From positions 62,001 to 126,000 of the forward strand of contig CALSFV010000372.1 in the NCBI GenBank assembly GCA_943737045.1: DNA of 64,000 bases. Reading direction: 5' to 3'. Every line of letters begins with the position of its first letter. Positions within the stretch are counted from its first letter, which is position 1. The translations under genes and the position numbers were made by a program. The DNA comes from Parapristionchus giblindavisi (taxonomy: Eukaryota; Nematoda; Chromadorea; Rhabditida; Diplogasteridae). The notes beneath the pieces are model-generated. The model was not told where the DNA came from. It did not search any database and was given only the letters and a program-made list of their open reading frames with translations. Positions 50,433 to 61,900 of this stretch are shown one piece after another.

Positions 50433-50788
50433 TTTAAATGACAGGATGAAGGCCTCGTCACCCCTGAGCAGATCTCGATTATCAAGAGAAACTCTTGTGG
50501 AAAGGCACTCGATATCGCTCGCAAGGTGGGAAAGATCAAAGATCAACTACCGTATGACTAATCGATCGATTACAGGCTCGTGACATTCTCGGTGGAAACG
50601 GTATCAGCGAGGAGTACCATATCATTCGTCACATGATCAACCTCGAGACGGTCAATACTTATGAAGGTACGGTAACTGTAAATTAATCAATAAATCAATC
50701 GATACTAACCATAATCCGCTCAGGAACCCACGACATTCACGCGCTCATCCTCGGCCGCGCCATCACTGGCCTTCAGGCATTCCAGTAA
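46872..50788 (+). CDS. gcdh-1: Glutaryl-CoA dehydrogenase, mitochondrial
   Basis: 14 exons: 46872-46926, 47126-47266, 47849-47910, 48056-48109, 48168-48246, 48380-48500, 48962-49082, 49194-49244, 49335-49418, 49733-49851, 50258-50372, 50445-50525, 50576-50666, 50724-50788. They total 1,239 nt, 412 residues. The N-terminus [18 protein letters not shown] is a plausible mitochondrial presequence. Acyl-CoA dehydrogenase landmarks follow in order: [23 protein letters not shown] (FAD and substrate contacts), [33 protein letters not shown], and [18 protein letters not shown] with the catalytic Glu at 391. All fit GCDH better than other ACADs. The enzyme oxidises and decarboxylates glutaryl-CoA to crotonyl-CoA in Lys/Trp breakdown. 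An acceptor (GAATTCAG) ends 6 bp before the ATG, probably a spliced-leader site. Confidence 0.95.
47284..47330. repeat. (ATT)n microsatellite in gcdh-1 intron 2
   Basis: About 15 uninterrupted ATT units. The poly-Tyr/poly-Ile frames over it are artefacts. Confidence 0.9.
50377..50429. repeat. (AAT)n microsatellite filling gcdh-1 intron 11
   Basis: The 72-bp intron 50373-50444 is about 17 AAT units between its donor GTAC and the acceptor region TTTAAATGACAG. Confidence 0.9.
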
Positions 50789-51528
50789 TCGGTAATCGAT
50801 ATCTTCCGTAGTATTATCGATCGACTACCGTACCATATCCTATCTAGGCATCATTCTCAATCATTGTTCACAAGTACACATTCGTTGAAATATTATAGTT
50901 TGGCTCGAGGTTGTATCAACACATGTCTACCTTGCCCCTCTAATCGATATTATCGATCGATTCCTTTCGTTTTCGTCCTTTGTCCATATTTGTTATCCCC
51001 ACCCCCATTTTAGCCTAGTTGAGTCTAGTTTTTTTGGTTGTTACTAAGATAGTTACGTATATCTTCTTGGGTTGTAAAGTAGTACAAGATAATGTGTATA
51101 AACAATGTCGTTAGCATACATTTATGTCGAACGATTAGGTGAGGTTGGGGGAAGGATAAGACTCATAATGGGGGAAGAGATAAGAATAAAAGACGTTCCT
51201 CCCATCGATCGATCCATTCATCCCAATTGTGTATGTATGTGTGCGGTTGTAATCCCTCCTGAAGAGGATATCTATAATTATCGGTCCGTTTTATTGGTTA
51301 TCGCTCCGTTTTTTATTGATTTTCGATTCGTTACCTCACACCGTACTCCCCTCTAGCGTTTCGACGATGATTTGCGTTCTTTGGAAGATTTGGTAGAAGT
51401 CTGTAATTTATGAGATTGTTGGTCTACCGTAACGCGAGTGCGGTATTATGGACACTATCTACAGTAATTTCCTAAATAATAATTTACATGCAGATTACTA
51501 TTGAATATAATAATCGTTCAAACAAAAT
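50789..51528. other. Intergenic between convergent genes
   Basis: 3' flanks of gcdh-1 and of the minus-strand gene. Nothing further recognised. Confidence 0.4.
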
Positions 51529-54245
51529 TCAACCAACTTGTGAATCATCGGTGCTCTTCGCGTTATCACTTTCATAGTTACTCTGAGCCTGAATTATCGA
51601 TTGATTCATTTGGCTCTGATTAGTACTGTATATCAATGAATACAATCGATACCTGAACATCACCCAGACAGATGTATGTGTCGTCAGCAGCTTTGTCGTT
51701 CATTTCTTGAAGATTGAGATAGCCATTCTGTTCCTGCTACGGAAAATACGATATCGTAGGAGTACGGTAGTGTTGAGCATTACTACTACTACTGTAGTGA
51801 GTAGTGCAACGAAAATTTACTCCCACTTTATTCCTTTACCAGCACTATCTATATAGTTATATTTGATGAAATCAAAACATAAATATAAATACTACGTACT
51901 AATGTTGTTAAATGGTTTTTATTCTCTAGTTCTCTAGATATTTGCTAGTTCTTATTCTCGAATAACTTTTCGAAAATTATTTCTGAATAAATATTAGTCC
52001 ACTAGTGTCGTTAGATGGAATAAAATTTAGTCTCGACTAAATTTGCATTTTTAGTCCAGACTAAAAATCATTCGAAAATATTTTTTTCATTTTAGTCTCG
52101 ACTAAATGGGCAAATAGACTAATATTCGCGACTAAATTTGCATTTAGTCTCCAATAATATTTTTCGAATATATTCGAGAATAAACATTCATTTTCCATCA
52201 GTTTTTTGGTGCTGAGTGATCCGCTTCTTCTCTTCTGTGAAATGGAAGGGTTTTCCCTAATTTTCTAATTATTACCATAATTGTTAATTTTATCTCATTT
52301 TGAACACTTTTCGTCTTGACTAAATGCAAATTTAGTCTCGACTAAATTTTAGTCTCGAATAAAATGCCATTGTTAGTCCAGACTAAAACGACCGGTCGAC
52401 TAAAAAGCTAAATTTTATTCGACTGAAAATATTCGCAGAATACATTCGACTAAACAACACTATAGTCCACAATAGTGTTATCATTTTTTTCTCTCGAATA
52501 AATAGGTCGCTCGAGTATTATTTGCAACTAAATTTGCATTTATGGTCGAGCACAGCGTTTCAGCCCTGTAGGGAGAGAGGAAATAGAATTTTTGGCAAAA
52601 TGCCAATACTGCGCATCAATGCCGGGGAGGCGGAGTCTCTCTCCTTCGCGCCCTTGCATGCGTCAAGTGTCGCGTCGCGTGTGTCTAACTGTCTGAACTC
52701 TCTCTCGCGCGCGTTGTCTCTCTTTTTCTCTCGTCGCCTCGCTAGATTCCGCTCTCGAAACGCTGTGTAATGTTCTCGAATTTATTCGAGTTGACCCATG
52801 CATTTTCCATTTTTGTTTTCGGGAAGAGTAGTTCATTTTAGTCCGGACTAAATGCAAATTTATCCCAGACTAATTTTTATTTTTGATAAATTACCATATC
52901 CTTGAGATCGTCCTTGGGTGGAGGAGCGAACTTCTTTGGTGGTGGCCGTGTCGATCTTGTAGCTTTGGTGGAGCAAGTAGTGTCCGAACTCGCTGATTAT
53001 TGATTGATTAGCAATCGATAAATAGATGGTAGATCGAGTACAAGCACGAACCAGCACTGCTGCTGCTACCCTTCTCTCCGTCTACAGATTCGGTCTTCTG
53101 AAAGTGTGGCAATTTATTGATTGATTCGTCCAATCGATAATGACCTTCTTCCTTGGCTTTTTCTTCGTCGCCGACTGCTTGCGATGACCAGCCTGGAGCA
53201 TGGCCATAAGGCCCGCGATGTTGTCACTAGCTGAAATATATCACTTGTTGATCGATGCAGGGGTACAGTAACTTACGAGCAGCAATTATTTGCTGGCTTC
53301 GCTTCTTCTTCTTGTTAGAAGATTTGGAGGTTTTCGATTTCTTCTTCTTCTCCTTCTCCTTCTCCTTCTCCTTTTCTCTTCTCGATGATGAATCCTGATC
53401 AGACTCGTCCCTTGCCTGATATTGATTGAATGAAATATCGATTTACATTACGGTAGTTATTGATCGATAGTAGATGGCCCAAGTGGGGTAGATAGGCCTT
53501 CTGCCCCCTATTTTATGCGCCGCCGCCAATCTGGGCTTCTGCAGTAGTGCCGATTTCATTTGATAGTACGGTTTGGTAGTATTAATGCAAAGTGCTGATT
53601 TTTTTAGCGTTTTCGTCACGTGCTTGATGATGCATTATTTTAATTTTCTTATGGATGTTTGCCCAAAACTAATGTATCATAAAAGTGAAATAAGTGTGCG
53701 CTGTGGAGAAAAATTGCTATGTTGTATCGTACTGTAAAATTTTAGTGTAAATGTGCTTTCATAGTAATTTCGTCGCCTAGCTTCAAAACTGGGATACTGT
53801 ATAAGATCCTGAAGTTCATAAAAAAGGTTGTAGGAATCAATAACTGCGCCTACCGGTGTGGTTTCGTGACGTGTTTTTCGTGTAGAATCAATGGAAACCG
53901 GAGAAAGGGAATGGGATCCGCTGGATTGGGCGAGAGGAGGAGGAGCGGATTGAAGGGCCGAAGGTGCCGATTGAGGAGTGGATGGTGGAGGCGGAGGAGG
54001 AGGATCGTTCTCCATCACAGTCAAATCGATTTCACCCTTTTCAACCAACTGAAATTACGGTAATTACAGTACGGTAGATGGTTACGTTAAGTACTGTACG
54101 GTAGATGGCTACGGTAAGTACTGTATGGTAGTGGCTAGGGTTAAAGTGCGAATACCTGGGATGTTTTCATGGCGTTGGCGAAGGCTTTCTGCAGGAGCGG
54201 AGACATGCCCGGGGGCGGAGGGGCGCCGTTAGATTCGTCGTCCAT
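51529..54245 (-). CDS. Unrecognised Pro/Lys/Ser-rich protein
   Basis: Eight exons on the minus strand: 54156-54245, 53854-54048, 53277-53415, 53145-53230, 53052-53097, 52895-52992, 51653-51736, 51529-51588. They total 798 nt, 265 residues, with agreeing phases. The order is an N-terminal PPPPGMSPLLQKAFANAM helix-like segment, a Pro/Ser/Gln-rich stretch (about 50-75), a basic run of KEKEKEKEKKKK type (about 105-130), AGLMAMLQAGHRKQ, a second basic patch, RPPPKKFAPPPKDDL, and an acidic tail with GYLNLQEM, DDTYICLG and SNYESDN. The basic tracts suggest nuclear or RNA/DNA contact, and YLNL fits an SH2-ligand pattern. Both are inferences. No domain family is recognised. A 1.16-kb intron (51737-52894) is filled by repeat DNA. 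Confidence 0.7.
51900..52870. repeat. Self-similar repeat in an intron
   Basis: Dense recurrences of TTAGTCTCGACTAAATT, TTATTCGA and TCGAATAAA in both orientations, i.e. a fold-back region. A short hairpin element (52551-52767) is embedded in it. Outer borders are uncertain. Confidence 0.5.
52551..52767. mobile_element. CACAGCGTTTC-family MITE
   Basis: The ends CACAGCGTTTC and GAAACGCTGTG are inverted repeats. TTGGCAAAATGCCAA occurs near the left end, as in the copy at 61189-61451. Confidence 0.65.
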
Positions 54246-54318
54246 CGTCCGTTCTGAATTCAATCAATATTATTGATTGACGAAAAAGAGCCTGATAATA
54301 CACCATTTCCCGATATTA

Positions 54319-54420
54319 CATCGTTACATTTGCCTTACGTGCCTACGCCGTAACCTCCGCCGTAGCGACGGAGACGCAGCGGAGGAGGTTACTGCGGCAC
54401 GTAAGTCAAATGTAACGATG
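54319..54420. mobile_element. Hairpin MITE
   Basis: CATCGTTACATTTGCCTTAC pairs with GTAAGTCAAATGTAACGATG, and inner parts CCTCCGCCG/CAGCGGAGG also pair. A related copy lies at about 63091-63193. Confidence 0.7.
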
Positions 54421-54516
54421 CATAACAAAACTGTGTGCAATCAACCAACCTATATCTCAAAGTTCCCCCTACGAATGATATAGACCCCTAAACTGCGCTA
54501 TAACTTCAAAGTGATG

Positions 54517-54637
54517 TTAAAGGGAGCGTAACCTCTCTCAATGGTCTCTTCGACGCGCAATGCTCTCTCGTTGTTAGAGAACAGAGAAATAGTGTGGGCA
54601 ATGAAGAGACCATTGAGTGAGGTCACCCTCCCTTTAA
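54517..54637. mobile_element. TTAA-flanked hairpin MITE (piggyBac-like)
   Basis: TTAA then AGGGAGCGTAACCTCTCTCA, with the complement AGGTCACCCTCCCT before TTAA. CAATGGTCTCTTC/GAAGAGACCATTG pair perfectly. Confidence 0.7.
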
Positions 54638-55912
54638 ATGGGAATATGATAATGTTACCTTGAAGAGAGAGAGAGAGTCCAGCCGATTTCGGGGCTGGAG
54701 GGTGAAGATAATGAAATGAACGATGAATGAGCAGAGATGAGATATGCCGATATGATATGTTAATGCATATTATTTCATTGTTTCCCCAGTACAGTCCATA
54801 TTGTCCTCTCTCATTTATCTCTCATTTTTTGCAAATTTCTTCATTTCAATCGTGATTTTGGTTTTTGCAACATCGTTAGTGATGTATGAAAACTGAAAAA
54901 TGAAGTTTTTTTTAAAATATGAGAGCATACCGGTAGGTCACCGCATAGCAGTTGCTCGATGTTGTCGACGATGTCGATGCATGAAAACAGAGATCCATCT
55001 TAAAAGCAGTCGATGTACAAGTATCGTAGTCAGAAAATTGCCAATTGGTCATTGTATCTTCTTCTGAAAGTAGTCAGTAATTAACAGTGATATTTTAAAT
55101 AATGATAATAATAATAATTTTGTCTGATCTTTTGAACGGATCATTCTGATTTTGAATATTTACGAATAGAGTTTAAAAAGATCACTACCTCCCAATCTTG
55201 GTGCTTTGTATCTACCTCTATCTCTCTTTCCCTGCCTCTCCCTCTCTATCTCTCCCTCTTTATACATACGTTTGTGCTGAGACAAAGAGATAAGAAAGTG
55301 GAGGAAGAGAATGAGACATGGAGGTGTGGAGAGAGGGATGACAGATGAGAAGAAGAAGGGCGTATCATACAGTCTGATGGAAAGAGAGAGAGGGGAAGGG
55401 AGAAGGAGGAGAGGGAGAGGGAGAGGGGGAGGCGGAATGAGAGGTAGAGTAGAAATGGCAGTATCTATTCAATGGGCTTCTTTTGTAATGATCTATTTCC
55501 ATCTTTATCATTATTTTTCGTCTGATTCATTAGTCTTCTCTATTTTGTCCTAATTTTCTTGTTTACTTGAAGTTCATTGTATTCTACCTCACATTATGTA
55601 ATTTGATGTGACCTCTGCTTTTCCATTGCTCTGACAAACTACACAATTCTTGAACCATCTGGATTTATGCTGTCATTCTTGGTTGATCATTCTGATTAAT
55701 TAATTTATTTATAATGTGACATAAATCATATTTATAGTGATAATGGTTTACTTGGTCGTTCATAGTGTTAAAATTCTATTATCTATGGTCGGAAGTGATT
55801 TTATTATCTTTAGAAATCACGATTTCTCATCTATTCGTCATATGATTTGTATTTTTTTTGGAAAAAATCAATCAACAATCACGGTTGATTACGGTACTCT
55901 TCCAGGTGAGAG

Positions 55913-58900
55913 ATGTCAGCGACTGCGTCGCCGTCCACATCATTCACCCTGATGTCCCTGAGGGATCGTCCCAATCGATTGGGTGGATTTCATCGATTGA
56001 GTGAGGATAAGAGGACGAGTATACGGACGACGCTGAGGAGGAGTGGGTTCTACATTTTGATTTGATCTATTATACATTATCTGTTCCCAAGCCGTGAAAA
56101 GAAATGAAAAACAGAACTTGTTTCCGTACTTTCAAACATTTTCAAAACTGTCTGTCTTTTTCGTTTCGTTTCTTTTTGCGATTATGGACATAGGTCGAAT
56201 AGCTAGGTTATCGGTTTTCAAAATGCGGTCAGGTTTTTCGATTTTTGGCAAATTTGGCTCAAAATGCGGTCAGGTTTTTCGATTTTTGTGAAATTTTGGC
56301 TCAAAATGCGGTCAGGTTTTACGATTTTTTGGGAAATTTTGGCTCAAAATGCGGTCAGGCTTGGTGCTTTGTAACATACTTTTCGACCTATGATTATGGA
56401 CAGCATTAGTTAGTTACTTTATTATTCGGTTAGATTCGGATTTGTTATTTGGATTTTTTTGGATTATTTACTCAATGATTGTTAAAACTATGTTTAGTTT
56501 GAACACGATATGTTATTATTTCGGGAAAAATCTCATTTCACGATTACGGTAAAGTATTGATTGATTTGTAGAGATCCCCAGGCTACGAGAGCGACCTCCT
56601 CCTACACAGACGAGAGAAGCAGCGGAGAGATATCTGGAAGCGAATGCGGAGGGAGTATTACGGTATGTTTATTGGTGTATTGATTAATATTACGTTATTG
56701 CCCCTTATGCAGGGTATCTTTTTATGGCATTTCTATGATTATTCACGATCCATTTACCACAAATCATTGTGCACAACTGTTGTCTCCTGATAATCTCACT
56801 ATGAAACGTGAATGGGACAGAGTCTTTAAAGATGTGTCCGTGAATTGGTTTTCGTCTTTTTGTTGGTAGAAGAGTGTAACGAACCGTAGATCAAAGATCA
56901 AAACATATACACTTATTGATATTCATAATAGTTTATTTATATTGGCCCGTTGGCTTCTAGCTTTGAGTGTTTGTTATTTTTACTCCAATAAATACCGTCA
57001 AAACGAAAAAAAAGTGAAACATTTGTCAAATAATTTGACAAAAATTGACAAAAGTTCACAAGATTTTGAAAATTTTGAATCATGATATCTTAACGCGGTT
57101 ACTAGTTTTTTAATAGACAATAGGGTATTTGAGCATCACTGGGCTTAGCTAATTAACCTATGAAGAAAAAAATTTAAATGAATCACTGTGAACGCTGTTT
57201 TGTGAAACTGGTATACGGTATGATTTTCTACAGTATACCCGTTTTGCAGCCTGATCTATGAAATGATCCAAAAAGTGCACATTCGCTATAGGAAGTCAGG
57301 TAATGCTAGATATCCATGATTAGACGAAAAAAACGCGATGGAAGCAATTTTACAGTAAGATTCTACAGTATGCTACAGTATACCAATTCTGCTCCGCAAC
57401 GCTCCTTATTATTTTTTTCACTTTTGTCGTGCTTATCTGGATTTGGCAAACACATCTATAAAACAAAATCTGAGATAATACTTCATCAAGATCATGAAAA
57501 ATGCTAAAAATGGGAATCTTGTGAACTTTTGTCAAATTTTGTCAAATTATTTGACAAATGTTTCACTTTTTTTCGTTTTGACGGTAGCTCCGATTGCTTT
57601 GCGCTACTTATTTCTCCAGATGATAACGCTGTGAAAAGTGAATGTACCGGGTTCAGCATTGGGGGGAAATTGCTAAAACATATGTCACAATAGTCGTTGT
57701 AGGTGTTGCCATCCAAGAGCGAGAGTGTGTTAGATCAGAGATCAAAGATCAAAGATCATATTTATTCATTCGAATGCCTTTCAGAACTGAATCGCTTGAA
57801 GATCGTTCGTCCTTCTTGAATCGTCTTTGCGATCTCATCGAATCGACCATCCCTGATCAATTGAGTGACCAACCATTCTTCGAGAAGATGTGCGATGTGT
57901 AAGTGTTCGCGTCATACTGTACTCACTTCACGATAGAACGAGATTACGGTAGAAATGCTGTACTCATTTAACGATAGAAAGAAATTACGGTAGAAATGCT
58001 ATACTCACTTCACGATAGAAAGAAATTGCGGTAGAAATACTGTACTCAGTTCAAGATAGAAAGAAATAGCGGTAGAAATGCTGTACTCATTTAACGATAG
58101 AAAGACATTACGGTAGAAATACTGTACTCAGTTCACGATAGAAAGAAATTACGGAAGAAATACTGTATTCATTTAACGATAGAAAGACATTACGGTAGAA
58201 ATACTGTACTCACTTCACGATAGAAAGACATTACTGTAGAAATACTGTACTCAGTTCATGATAGAAAGACATTACGGTAGAAATACTGTACTCAATTCAC
58301 GATAGAAAGACATTACGGTAGAAATGCTATACTCACTTCACGATAGAAAGAAATTGCGGTAGAAATACTGTACTCAGTTCAAGATAGAAAGAAATAGCGG
58401 TAGAAATGCTGTACTCATTTAACGATAGAAAGACATTACGGTAGAAATACTGTACTCAGTTCACGATAGAAAGAAATTACGGAAGAAATACTGTATTCAT
58501 TTAACGATAGAAAGACATTACGGTAGAAATACTGTACTCACTTCACGATAGAAAGACATTACTGTAGAAATACTGTACTCAGTTCATGATAGAAAGACAT
58601 TACGGTAGAAATACTGTACTCAATTCACGATAGAAAGACATTACGGTAGAAATGCTATACTCACTTCACGATAGAAAGAAATTGCGGTAGAAATACTGTA
58701 CTCAGTTCAAGATAGAAAGAAATAGCGGTAGAAATGCTGTACTCATTTAACGATAGAAAGACATTACGGTAGAAATACTGTACTCAGTTCACGATAGAAA
58801 GAAATTACGGAAGAAATACTGTATTCATTTAACGATAGAAAGACATTACGGTAGAAATACTGTACTCACTTCACGATAGAAAGACATTACTGTAGAAATA

Positions 58901-61900
58901 CTGTACTCAGTTCATGATAGAAAGACATTACGGTAGAAATACTGTACTCAATTCACGATAGAAAGACATTACGGTAGAAATACTGTACTCAGTTCACGAT
59001 AGAAAGAAATTACGGTATAAATACTGTACTCACTTCACGATAGAAAGAAATTACGGTAGAAATACTGTACTCAGTTCACGATAGAAAGAAATTGCGGTAG
59101 AAATACTGTACTCACTTCACGATAGAAAGAGATTACGGTAGAAATACTGTACTCACTTCACGATAGAAAGAGATTACGGTAGAAATACTGTACTCAGTTC
59201 ACGATAGAAAGAAATTACGGTATAAATACTGTACTCACTTCACGATAGAAAGAAATTACGGTAGAAATACTGTACTCAGTTCACGATAGAAAGAAATTGC
59301 GGTAGAAATACTGTACTCACTTCACGATAGAAAGAGATTACGGTAGAAATACTGTACTCAGTTCACGATAGAAAGAGATTACTTTAGAAATACTGTACTC
59401 AGTTCACGATAGAAAAAGATTACGGTAGCCGTTACAGTATGCGCGAGATGCTACAGGACGATCATCAGTGCATACGAGCGATGGCTCTGCGGTTGCTCAG
59501 GTGAGGGAGGGAATCCTGAGACGATTGTTTATATCTGGATACGGTATCTGGGCAGAAAATATTGATTATATGATATTCCAGGATTTGCATGTACTCGGAG
59601 CGGAACCTGATCCACATGCTCAAGACGCACATTGATATCTTTGTCGTACGGTAAGAATGTGTAATGTAGGGGGGTTACGGTAGTTGGTTACTGTAATCGG
59701 TTATCGATTGGAAGAGTGAATATTGATTGATGGTATTTCGTAGATCACTGGATATTCGTGCGGACAACGACGCGGAGAGGACGGCGGCCTTCAGAATCAT
59801 CTACCACATGTTGGCGGTGTATGAGAAGAGCAACTTCAAGAAGCTCGTGCAGGATAGTAAGCGGAAGGGCGAAAGGTAATCGATGATCTACCGTAGCCTA
59901 TCCTATCAATTATTGATTGATTGATTACAGTAAATACGCCTTCCCCAAGTCAATCATGCAGCCAGTAATTGCGATAGCGCTGGCTGGACTGCGACCGACA
60001 TCAGAGGCTGAAAAGGTTTGATCTTTGATCTTTTCACACAGAATCTTACTGTATCTTCTCAGAAATCTGACCAGCCAAAGAAGAAAAATGAACATTTCGA
60101 AGAGGCAAGACAAGTGGAAGATCCGTACGTGAATTTGCCATATCTCGAACTGAACGAAAGATCAAAGATCAAAGATTTTCTTGCAGATTGTCCCTCCCGA
60201 GTATAGCTCTGCTGATGGAGTTTGCCGTTCAGGAGCCCGATCTCACCTTTGAAATGGCTGGTTGGTTATTATTGAATTTCTTAAGTTTTTGATCCTCTGA
60301 ACGGACTCTATGCCTCGGTATTATCGATAAATCTTCTTTCTGTTACTATTTTCATCATGATATTCGATGCTATAGCTATTTTCATTTTTATTTTCGTTTG
60401 TGATCTCGCAATCTTTGAATCAATCAATACTTCTTCTCAGGCACTGATTGGATGGTTCGTGTGTTAACAGGAGAAGTGATAGTCTCTCGTCGTGTGGCCA
60501 CTCTCGTTACTCGTCTCTTCGTTCATTGGTTGGATTCGCCCCGAATGAGACGGAAAGCACAGATGAACAGAGTGCTAGAGGTACGGTAGTAGTCCCGCTA
60601 CGATAACCCGGAGTACGGTAGCAGTACCACCCAGATAATCCGGAGTCATACATGTTCATACCCTCGCAATGCGAGGATTGATCCACTATATATGGCCCGT
60701 TTTAGGTCACTTGGTGCGAAACAATGCTAAAAATCACTATTTTTTAGCGAAAAATGACGAATTTTCTGAATCGACCCACCATATTTCGAAAATGGACCCA
60801 TTATATAAAAATAACGGCGAGGGTACCGAAAATGCATGATTATCGATTGATTTCCAGCAAATCTTCGCGCCCCTCGTCGACTTTGGCTTCTTCAATTATC
60901 AGGCGGAAAAGTACGGTAGTTCAGAGAGCATTACTGTAGCGATCGAATCGATTGATACATATTTGCAGTGAGGAGAATCGCGCCAAGATCGAGACGACGC
61001 TGGAGACCTTCCAGCATACCTTTCTAGCGATTCTAAGGAGTTGGTGAGTTCTTGTTTCAGAGTTATGAGAATAGAGTGTGACGATGCTCACTCCGTTTGA
61101 TGTCGCTAGTCGATTGGTCTGTCATACAAAGTTACTGATGCTGTATAGATGATTGTCTTTCACTATGCCATGCTCCATCATTCAATAACACAGTGTTCAT
61201 TTAACACATAGAGCATCCATTGAAAGCTTGGCAAAATGCCAAAGCACGTAAGGTATGATGCTCCAGCGGTGTACTTTAGCCGCCTGAGCTCTCTTTATAG
61301 GTCGAATAGCTAGGTTATAGGTTTTCAAAATCCGGTCACGTTTTTCCAAATTTGGCTCAAAATCCGGTCAGCCTTGGTACTTCGTAACACACTTTTCGAC
61401 CCATGTCTCTCTTTTTTTCTGTCACCCCATAACCGCTCTCGAAACGCTGTGTATTCGTATGCTGAATGAGTATTACTCCTCATCTCAGGTCCGGTCTGAT
61501 GGCGTGCGCTGCTGTCGGATCAGGCAACAACGTCGTATCGAGTTCTCCCATACGGTAAGGTCCAGAGAAAAGAGGCGTAACCCACAGCACATACGACCTG
61601 TGAAGTGGTATATTTAACACTTTTTGAACTATTTCAACACCCAAATAGTGTGAAATATAACACTTCACAGGTCTTATGTGCTGTGGGTTACACCTCATTC
61701 TTTGTGTGTTTTCTCATGTCTTGATGGATTGACCAATGTCGTTTTTTTTTCGTTCATATATATTTATTTATATGAATAATACATTAATATATACATATAT
61801 ATTCACATTTAGCGAACACATCGTTGACATTGATCCCAGCCCGTTGATGTCATGTTTCGTTTTATGATCTTAATGTTAGCACTTGCGCGCCATATGTAAT

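Larger units (their letters stand above)
54246..55912. other. Intergenic, divergent genes (unknown protein / rict-1)
   Basis: Two hairpin MITEs (54319-54420, 54517-54637) and a GA-rich low-complexity stretch (55280-55450). A 5' non-coding exon of rict-1 may lie here, since CTCTTCCAG ends at 55905, 7 bp before its ATG. No other gene seen. Confidence 0.4.

Noticed and set aside
55311..55553. Arg/Gly-rich 80-codon frame
   Set aside because: It is a GA-rich low-complexity tract between two divergent genes, with no splice partners that fit.
57908..59420. CRISPR-like regular repeat array
   Set aside because: The units are contiguous with no unique spacers and lie in an intron of a eukaryotic gene; it is a minisatellite.
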